From positions 1-62,795 of the forward strand of contig CAJTRA010000018.1 of assembly GCA_910578345.1 (NCBI GenBank): a DNA stretch of 62,795 bases, written 5' to 3'. Positions 57,371 to 62,795 of the stretch are shown here, piece by piece. The DNA comes from an uncultured Lachnospiraceae bacterium (GTDB lineage: Bacteria; Bacillota; Clostridia; Lachnospirales; Lachnospiraceae). The notes under the pieces are model-generated. The model was not told the DNA's origin and ran no database searches. It saw only the letters and a list, made by a program, of their open reading frames with translations. Position 1 is the stretch's first letter. Every line of letters starts with the position of its first letter. The position numbers and the translations under genes are program-made.

Positions 57371-59754
57371 TGGAAGACAGGGAGGGGAAACTTCGCAGAG
57401 CGGGGCAGGCTGGCTACCGTCTGCTGCATACAAGTATGCTGCTTGGTATTGTGATGGCCGGGGTGGGAAGCTTCCTGGGAATTGAGGCGCTTTCGTTGGT
57501 GCATGTCCTGACCGCTGCCGCGGCGCTTCTGGCTGGTGTTTTGCTTCAGCGTCTTACCGCTAAGGGCAGGGCAGTGTGTGCGCTTCTGACGTTGGTGTTC
57601 CTGGGGGTTGTGGCTGTAGCCTTGGGCGCGGAGCGAGTAGGCTTATTTCTGCGCTCCTGGTCTTACTGGCTGTCAGGACAAGACGGTTGGGAAGTGGAAT
57701 GGCGTGTAGGGTATGAGCTTTTGCAGGTTGTGATGATCGTTTTTGCCTGTTACGGTTTACAGTCTATTCTGCAGCGGTTTCTTGTGTCCAAGGTGCTGGT
57801 GGCGGATCTGCTGATCTCTTTGCTGCTTTTTTGTCTGCTGACGGAATGGGAGGTTTCCCATGCGGCGGTAGTTTTTTCTTTGTGTTATATCCTGGTCGTC
57901 TATGCGGAGTGGGTACAGCGGGAGTGGAATAAGGTAAAAGGCACGGACCGGCAAAGGTATATGCTGTGGATCATGCCTTTTATGGGGCTTTATTTCGTTC
58001 TTTTGTTATGTGTGCCGACACCGAAAGAACCTTATGAATGGCAGTTTGTGAAAGACGCCTGCTCCCGGATCGGAGAATCTTTGACCGGCTTGACAGAGAA
58101 CTTTATGCGAGGCGGCGGGGATGATTTCGATACAACGCTTAGCGGGTTTTCCGGAGAGGGAATGCTGCAGGATGAACTACAGGAAAATGACAGGGAGATG
58201 ATGACGGTACAGGGGACGGGGAATCTCGTGACCAATGTGTATCTGACAGGCCGGATCTATGATACTTTTGACGGGAAAGGGTGGCAGCAGAGGTATCATG
58301 GGACGATAGAGGACGTCACGCAAGGATTCTGGGACGCAGTGCAGATACAGGAGGCGGCGGTGAACTATGATGCGGGTTCTTTGCGCGATCAGATTTCTGT
58401 GGACACACTGCAGATCCGGTATCAGCATTTCAGAACTTCCAGCCTGTTTGTTCCGCTGAAGACAAAGGAGATCCGCATGCCGCGGGAGCAGGATTTCTAT
58501 ACCTGGGATGGGGACAACCTTCTTTTCCGGGAAAGAAAAGGCTATGGTACGGCATATGAGGTGAATTATTATCAGATCAATGCAGGTGCGGACAGCTTTG
58601 ACCGTTTTCTGCGGGAGGCGGTGTCAGATTCCGGTGGAGTGGGTGCGGCGCAAGACCGGGGAACGATAGATTTGACAGATGCAGAAGCGATAGACCGGGA
58701 GAGGATATCAGAAGACAGGTACAGGACAGGAGAGGGGGAGGCTGCGGCAATGCGGCGGCAGCAGATTCACCAGATTTATACGGAAGAAGTGATCCTCTCG
58801 GAGAAAGTCCGGCAGTATTTGGAGGATGTGACGGCAGGGGCGCGGGACCCACTGGAGAGACTGCGGCGGCTAGAGGGAGAACTGGCTTCTTTTACTTATA
58901 CGAAGAATCCCCGAAAGCTCCCGGAAGACATAAAGGATGCTGAGACATTTCTGGAGTATTTTCTATTGGAGGGCAGAGAGGGGTATTGTACCCATTTTGC
59001 GACGGCTTTTGTGCTGTTGGCGAGAGTGCAGGGGATGCCGGCCCGGTATGTACAGGGCTTCTGTGTGCCAATGATAGGCAGGGAAGAAATGTCTGTGTAC
59101 AGCGATATGGCGCATGCATGGCCGGAGGTCTATTTTGACGGGGTTGGTTGGATCCCGTTCGAGCCAACACCGGGATATGCCAGATTTCGGTATACGCCCT
59201 GGGCGACGGAAGAAGGAGAGGGGAGCACAGTGGTTTCTTACGGTGAGGCTTCTCAGAAGACAGAAAATGCGGGAGCGGCGTCTGGTTCTGAGGAGAGTCT
59301 GGCGGTTTCCCTGGAGACGGTAGAAACAGGGGCAGGCGTTTGGAGGTTTCTGACCGTGCTTGGCTATGCCATATTGGCCGTCTGTGTGACAGGCATCGGC
59401 ATTCTTGCATTACAGCGGGCCATGAGAAGGAGACGTTATAGACGGATGGATGTGACAGGGAAGTTTCGGATGGAAATTGCTGCCAATCTGCGGACGCTTG
59501 GACTGATCGGACTGCGCAGGGAAGAAGGAGAGACGCTGCAGGAGTTCCGGGAGCGGATTGTGGGGGACAGGGCACAGCAAGGGTCTTTGGATTGTGCTCT
59601 GCAGTGTATCACGGATTATGAAGAAATATTGTATGGGGAAAGAACGGCAGAACCTAAGATGCTCAAGACGGCTGTAAAGGAGCGGAAAGAACTGTTGGCG
59701 GCGTTACGGGAGCGGAAGAAGTGGCGGTATGTTTTTTTCTGGTGGTGCAATTAG
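57370..59754 (+). CDS. Transglutaminase-like membrane protein
   Basis: A 794-residue protein: about six N-terminal TM helices (~15-215), a large extracellular segment, a transglutaminase-like cysteine protease domain (~520-610) and a last TM helix (~655-680) before a cytoplasmic DUF4129-like tail. The catalytic triad is visible: Cys in GREGYCTHFATAFV, His in DMAHAWPEVYFDG, Asp in VYFDGVGW. It is the usual third member of MoxR-DUF58-TGase operons, thought to act in envelope protein processing or crosslinking; the substrate is unknown. Start: ATG at 57370, overlapping the DUF58 stop. Confidence 0.93.
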   Translation: MEDREGKLRRAGQAGYRLLHTSMLLGIVMAGVGSFLGIEALSLVHVLTAAAALLAGVLLQRLTAKGRAVCALLTLVFLGVVAVALGAERVGLFLRSWSYWLSGQDGWEVEWRVGYELLQVVMIVFACYGLQSILQRFLVSKVLVADLLISLLLFCLLTEWEVSHAAVVFSLCYILVVYAEWVQREWNKVKGTDRQRYMLWIMPFMGLYFVLLLCVPTPKEPYEWQFVKDACSRIGESLTGLTENFMRGGGDDFDTTLSGFSGEGMLQDELQENDREMMTVQGTGNLVTNVYLTGRIYDTFDGKGWQQRYHGTIEDVTQGFWDAVQIQEAAVNYDAGSLRDQISVDTLQIRYQHFRTSSLFVPLKTKEIRMPREQDFYTWDGDNLLFRERKGYGTAYEVNYYQINAGADSFDRFLREAVSDSGGVGAAQDRGTIDLTDAEAIDRERISEDRYRTGEGEAAAMRRQQIHQIYTEEVILSEKVRQYLEDVTAGARDPLERLRRLEGELASFTYTKNPRKLPEDIKDAETFLEYFLLEGREGYCTHFATAFVLLARVQGMPARYVQGFCVPMIGREEMSVYSDMAHAWPEVYFDGVGWIPFEPTPGYARFRYTPWATEEGEGSTVVSYGEASQKTENAGAASGSEESLAVSLETVETGAGVWRFLTVLGYAILAVCVTGIGILALQRAMRRRRYRRMDVTGKFRMEIAANLRTLGLIGLRREEGETLQEFRERIVGDRAQQGSLDCALQCITDYEEILYGERTAEPKMLKTAVKERKELLAALRERKKWRYVFFWWCN

Positions 59755-59768
59755 ATTTATGGGGACAA

Positions 59769-59810
59769 AAACCATGGGGTAGTAGCTGTGACTTCATGGT
59801 TTCTTTTTTT
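59769..59810 (+). terminator. Terminator of the MoxR operon
   Basis: Stem AAACCATG/CATGGTTT (59769-59776 with 59795-59802), 18-nt loop, then CTTTTTTTG. Confidence 0.85.
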
Positions 59811-59979
59811 GTTTCACATAAGGAGGGGACAATTTAAGATTCCAGGAGGAAACTTCCAATACACATTCATGGATATTGCGGACAAAACTAGCAATATCTA
59901 TGTAGATGTAAAAAGTGAAATAAATATAAAATGACTTTTCTAAAAATAAATAATAATTAAAAAATAAATGAAGAATATC

Positions 59980-60008
59980 TTGATCGATTATTACAATTAT
60001 AGTATATT
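59980..60008 (+). promoter_or_regulatory. Promoter of the right-end accessory genes
   Basis: TTGATC (59980-59985), 17-bp spacer, TATATT (60003-60008), in an AT-rich 280-bp gap. The rest of the gap after the terminator shows only a weak hairpin near 59840. Confidence 0.5.
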
Positions 60009-60090
60009 AGATTTGTGATTTTATATTGAGATGAAATTATTGAAAGAAATAATCAATCTGCAAAAGAAGGGGAAGGAGAGTGATGTGTCG

Positions 60091-61509
60091 ATGTTTTCAG
60101 CAAATAGGGCACATCACGCGAGAAAAAGAGAACACAAGTTCGAAAATGAACAAAAAGTAAATAATAAAAATAGAGCAGATGATTATTATAGCTATAATAA
60201 AGGGTACAAAAAAGGTTTTCAAGATGGAAGACAGAAAGGGATTCAGGAAGGGATTCAAAAGGAGAGAGAAAGATTTCAGCGAGAGGATCAGGAGAGACGG
60301 AAGAAAAAGAGACGGGAAAGATTTAAGGATTCTGTCCAGGTTCTAATGATATTTCTGCTGGTGATTGTTATAGCTGCCTGTTTGTCTTTCTATATTGAAA
60401 AGGTATTTTTGGGGATCATTACAATATCAACGGGACTTTTCACAATTTCTATTATTAATCCGTTGAAAGAAAGTATAAAAAGCTATGAGAGTGTGCCGTA
60501 TGATATACAGGCGGATAATAGTATTTTGACCAGAGTATTAGCAGGAGGTAGGGAAATATTCAAAAATGTTATAAAAAATGGGAAGTCTCTATTTTTGCTG
60601 ATGCTTTCCTGTAGTATTTTGCTTGGCGGCCTTATTGGAAAATATGAAGTACAGGCACGTTTTGTTACAGGAAGCGAAGCATTTGTAGACGCGTTCTTTC
60701 ATTATGAAAACCATACGATGAAAAAGACATCCGATCTTTCAGAAAATGAGATATCAGGAAGCCAGGAACAAGTAGGACAAATGGAACTGCCGGATATAAC
60801 AGACCAGAAAAGCAATTTGGATGATGTTTCTGGATCAGGGAGTGTGGAGACAACAGATATGCTGGATGTGCTTCTGGAAGAAACAGATATCAGCGAGGAT
60901 GAATTAAGCATGGTAGAGATCTCGGACAGTGAAATTGAGCAAGAATTAGGGTTGCCAGTTGAAGAGTACAATTTAGCTTTTTTTAGAGAAGGAGAGTATT
61001 CTTTTACGGACGAGGATGATCAACAGAAAATTAACAATAATGTTCAGCAGTTTGTGCAGGATGTACGCAGTGAAAAGTTAGTAAGCAGCTTTGATCAAAC
61101 GGCACCACAGGATATAAAAGACGAAATTGCAAATTTAAGTAAAAGAGAAGAAGCGGCCAGTAGCTTTTCGGAAATACAAACAATCAATTCGGTGAGGAAA
61201 AAAACATATGAGGATTATCCAAAACGAAGCTTTACAAACTTGATCTCGAACAGCGAACAAAAGCAGGCGCTGGTGTTAGTTTTTTACAAAGGGCAGCAGA
61301 AGACGATCATGTATCATTATGTGCAGTCGATTCTATGGAATATGGAATTTCTGAAATATGCGGGTAACACGAAAAGCGATGTAGAAGAACGGCTTTCCCT
61401 TATTGCGAAACGGTATGAAGATATTGCGTTTGTCTGTACAGAGTGTAAGGAGAGAGAATATGCCATGAAATTACAGAAAGCGTTTGAATATGCTGCGGGG
61501 CAGTATTGA
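60091..61509 (+). CDS. Three-TM protein of unknown function with basic coiled N terminus
   Basis: A 472-residue protein I do not recognise. The N-terminal ~95 residues are very basic with a glycine-spaced helical repeat (GYKKGFQDGRQKGIQEGIQK). Hydrophobic segments follow at about 98-120, 124-145 and 188-206. The region ~215-310 is acidic and Ser-rich, and the C-terminal ~150 residues are a soluble helical domain. Start: ATG at 60091, 10-12 nt after AAGGAGAG; the frame also extends to an ATG at 60031 that lacks a ribosome site. Lower GC and more AAA/ATA codons than most of the window. A winged-helix protein gene follows 77 nt downstream. Confidence 0.7.
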   Translation: MFSANRAHHARKREHKFENEQKVNNKNRADDYYSYNKGYKKGFQDGRQKGIQEGIQKERERFQREDQERRKKKRRERFKDSVQVLMIFLLVIVIAACLSFYIEKVFLGIITISTGLFTISIINPLKESIKSYESVPYDIQADNSILTRVLAGGREIFKNVIKNGKSLFLLMLSCSILLGGLIGKYEVQARFVTGSEAFVDAFFHYENHTMKKTSDLSENEISGSQEQVGQMELPDITDQKSNLDDVSGSGSVETTDMLDVLLEETDISEDELSMVEISDSEIEQELGLPVEEYNLAFFREGEYSFTDEDDQQKINNNVQQFVQDVRSEKLVSSFDQTAPQDIKDEIANLSKREEAASSFSEIQTINSVRKKTYEDYPKRSFTNLISNSEQKQALVLVFYKGQQKTIMYHYVQSILWNMEFLKYAGNTKSDVEERLSLIAKRYEDIAFVCTECKEREYAMKLQKAFEYAAGQY

Positions 61510-61586
61510 GGTATGATGTATGAAAAAGAGATGAAGATTTGATTCACATATTGTTTGTGCTGTCGATGGCGGCATGGAGGGCAAGT

Positions 61587-62372
61587 ATGAAAAGAGTAGA
61601 TGAAAAGACAATAGAAGGAATATTGAAGGAGTATCAAAGTGAGGAGGAATTGTTTTTCCCAGAAGAAACGGAATTGGATGAAAGACAGGAACAGTTTATA
61701 AAGGGGTATCTGCGTGCACAACAGAAGAATAAGGGAACATTTGAAACAGAGGAAGAGGTTCGCCAGCAGATTCTGCAAGTGCGCTCCAAATATTGCGAAC
61801 CGATTCTGGATCTGCTGTTTCAAGAGGGAGAATTATACCATGGTGATCTTGCGGATAAATTGGAATTGTCTCCCAGTGGCTTAAATGCGATCATCAAAAA
61901 GATGGTGGAAAGTACGCCGCCAATTATTGAGATGATGCAGATTGGGAAGTACAAGATCTATTCTCTTCCAGATGCAGTCAGAAAGTATATGGACAACAGA
62001 AATCAACCAAAAGAATCACGAAAGCCAGATCATAGAATGTCCGAAGGGAATCTATTGCTTTCTCTGCAGCATTTTGTTGAAATAGTGAATGGAAATTGGA
62101 AAGATGAATTGAATTTGCTGCTACAGGGCGAGAATACAGAAGCAGAGGACAATATCTGCAGGAGTTTCCAGGAATTGATGGAATTGACGAAACAGGCTGA
62201 GGAATATGACAGAACTGGATATGATCAACTAAAGAAAGCCATGGGGAATGATGTGTTGTCTTTCTTGCTGGATGAATATATGGAAGAAATAAGGGAGTGT
62301 AATAGTATACTGGAAGAAATCAGGCAGCGAGAAAATGGAGAAAAGTTAATACGCCATTTTAAAATGCAGTAA
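61587..62372 (+). CDS. Winged-helix (MarR/ArsR-like fold) protein of unknown function
   Basis: A 261-residue soluble, acidic protein. Residues ~70-135 form a probable winged helix: CEPILDLLFQEGELYHGDLA, DKLELSPSGLNAIIKKMVES, then the wing IEMMQIGKYKIYSLPDAVRK. The remainder is helical. May regulate or partner the preceding membrane-protein gene. Start: ATG at 61587, 6 nt after GGAGG; an upstream frame from 61539 lacks support. AT-rich codon use like the preceding gene. Confidence 0.7.
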   Translation: MKRVDEKTIEGILKEYQSEEELFFPEETELDERQEQFIKGYLRAQQKNKGTFETEEEVRQQILQVRSKYCEPILDLLFQEGELYHGDLADKLELSPSGLNAIIKKMVESTPPIIEMMQIGKYKIYSLPDAVRKYMDNRNQPKESRKPDHRMSEGNLLLSLQHFVEIVNGNWKDELNLLLQGENTEAEDNICRSFQELMELTKQAEEYDRTGYDQLKKAMGNDVLSFLLDEYMEEIRECNSILEEIRQRENGEKLIRHFKMQ

Positions 62373-62708
62373 AAGGACTTCTTCCACATAAAGACTGGGT
62401 CGGATCCGATTCAAGTCCGAATAGAGGATGAGGCTTTCAGATCATATAACCCAGATTTGGCGAATCCCTTTTTCACAAATAAAACATTTGCAGAAAACTA
62501 TGCGCAGAAACATAACACGGATGCAAAATTCGGTTGGTACAGGTATGACACACGTTTTGCGATTCCAGTCTATGATGATTCGGGTGAACTGGTCAGATAC
62601 AATGTCTTTAAGCCGAGGATACTGGTGCGCCATGCAAAAGATGGGAAATTGTATCTCTATGATATTTTGAGGACAAAAAAAGAAACGAGCAAGCCGCTTG
62701 AGCAATAG
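62373..62708 (+). pseudogene. C-terminal fragment of a mobile-element-type protein
   Basis: An open frame of ~111 codons follows the preceding gene's stop, with no ATG and no ribosome site; the only start in the conserved part is a TTG at 62457. It reads FRSYNPDLANPFFTNKTFAE, later GWYRYDTRFAIPVYDDSGEL, LVRHAKDGKLYLYDILRTKK and ETSKPLE. This resembles C-terminal domains of large phage- or ICE-encoded polyvalent proteins, possibly of the Barnase/EndoU/RelE (BECR) nuclease type (tentative). The N-terminal part is missing. Confidence 0.4.
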
Positions 62709-62748
62709 CTGTACGGTCGAAAAACTCATTTCTTTTTTATAACTCAAA

Positions 62749-62795
62749 CTTCGCACATAGATTTTAGCTATGCACCTTGAAAATTCAATATCTGG
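62749..62795 (+). promoter_or_regulatory. rRNA-leader-like sequence at the right edge
   Basis: GCACCTTGAAAATTCAATAT resembles the CTTTGAAAACTG-type conserved element found shortly before 16S or 23S genes in Firmicutes. A small hairpin CATAG/CTATG precedes it. The window probably stops just before an rRNA gene, but no rRNA base is visible. Confidence 0.4.

Overview
The window looks like a chromosomal segment of a Gram-positive, low-to-mid GC Clostridia, most likely a Lachnospiraceae gut bacterium. I base this on strong AGGAGG-type ribosome sites, PadR/BlaI/LacI/PTS regulation, a PdaA-type deacetylase with a TFDCGYENG motif, arabinan/xylan glycosidases fed by an ABC importer without its own ATPase, and several small DUF families typical of that family. 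No species call is possible. Almost all genes are intact and ordinary in length, mostly on the + strand. No CRISPR array, tRNA or intact insertion sequence was found. Left edge: the last ~83 nt of a 23S rRNA and a strong terminator, with no 5S in between. Right edge: a short leader-like sequence resembling the conserved region in front of rRNA genes, so the window may be a segment bounded by two rRNA operons.

Layout. 0-6 kb: cheV, a divergent Sir2-like protein, and a 1002-residue acidic, repeat-rich membrane protein. 5.4-9 kb: hisH, hisF, ung, lysA. 9-15.2 kb: a chemoreceptor, a convergent Na+/amino-acid symporter, a small unknown protein, a NdpA-like nucleoid protein, a DUF2974 lipase-fold protein and a convergent class I amidotransferase-like hydrolase. 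15.4-22.1 kb: arabinoside utilisation (GH43, GH51, DUF6171, lipoprotein binding protein, two permeases). 22.1-26.4 kb: metallophosphoesterase and DUF4474 on the minus strand, a decayed DUF3990 fragment, an S66 LD-carboxypeptidase-like protein and a PdaA-like deacetylase. 26.7-30.7 kb: a domain-permuted GH3 and pepT. 30.8-34 kb: a complete pantothenate branch (PanG-like DUF2520 reductase, panB, panC, panD) behind a structured leader. 34-35.9 kb: an unusual triple-hairpin/short-ORF leader, a nucleoside hydrolase and a nitroreductase.

36-42 kb: a PadR repressor gene whose consensus promoter lies in a 24-bp inverted repeat, followed by a HAAS-like/SEDS fusion. Then a minus-strand operon xpaC-telA-CPBP protease-GNAT. 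42-46.5 kb: a HAD phosphatase, an amylosucrase-family GH13 enzyme and a LacI repressor, with three cre/LacI-like operators. 46.6-48.6 kb: ptsH-ptsI, with an HPr lacking Ser46. 48.6-52.7 kb: an unknown protein and a BlaR1/BlaI pair with an almost perfect operator dyad. 52.8-59.8 kb: a GNAT-like acyltransferase, a secreted four-repeat protein, and MoxR-DUF58-transglutaminase. 59.8-62.8 kb: an AT-richer, accessory-looking end with an unknown three-TM protein, a winged-helix protein and a C-terminal fragment of a mobile-element-type protein.

The strongest candidates for undescribed biology are the PadR/HAAS-SEDS unit with its large operator, the acidic scaffold-like protein carrying FliM-N-like peptides two genes after cheV, and the hairpin-containing coupled ORF in front of the nucleoside hydrolase.
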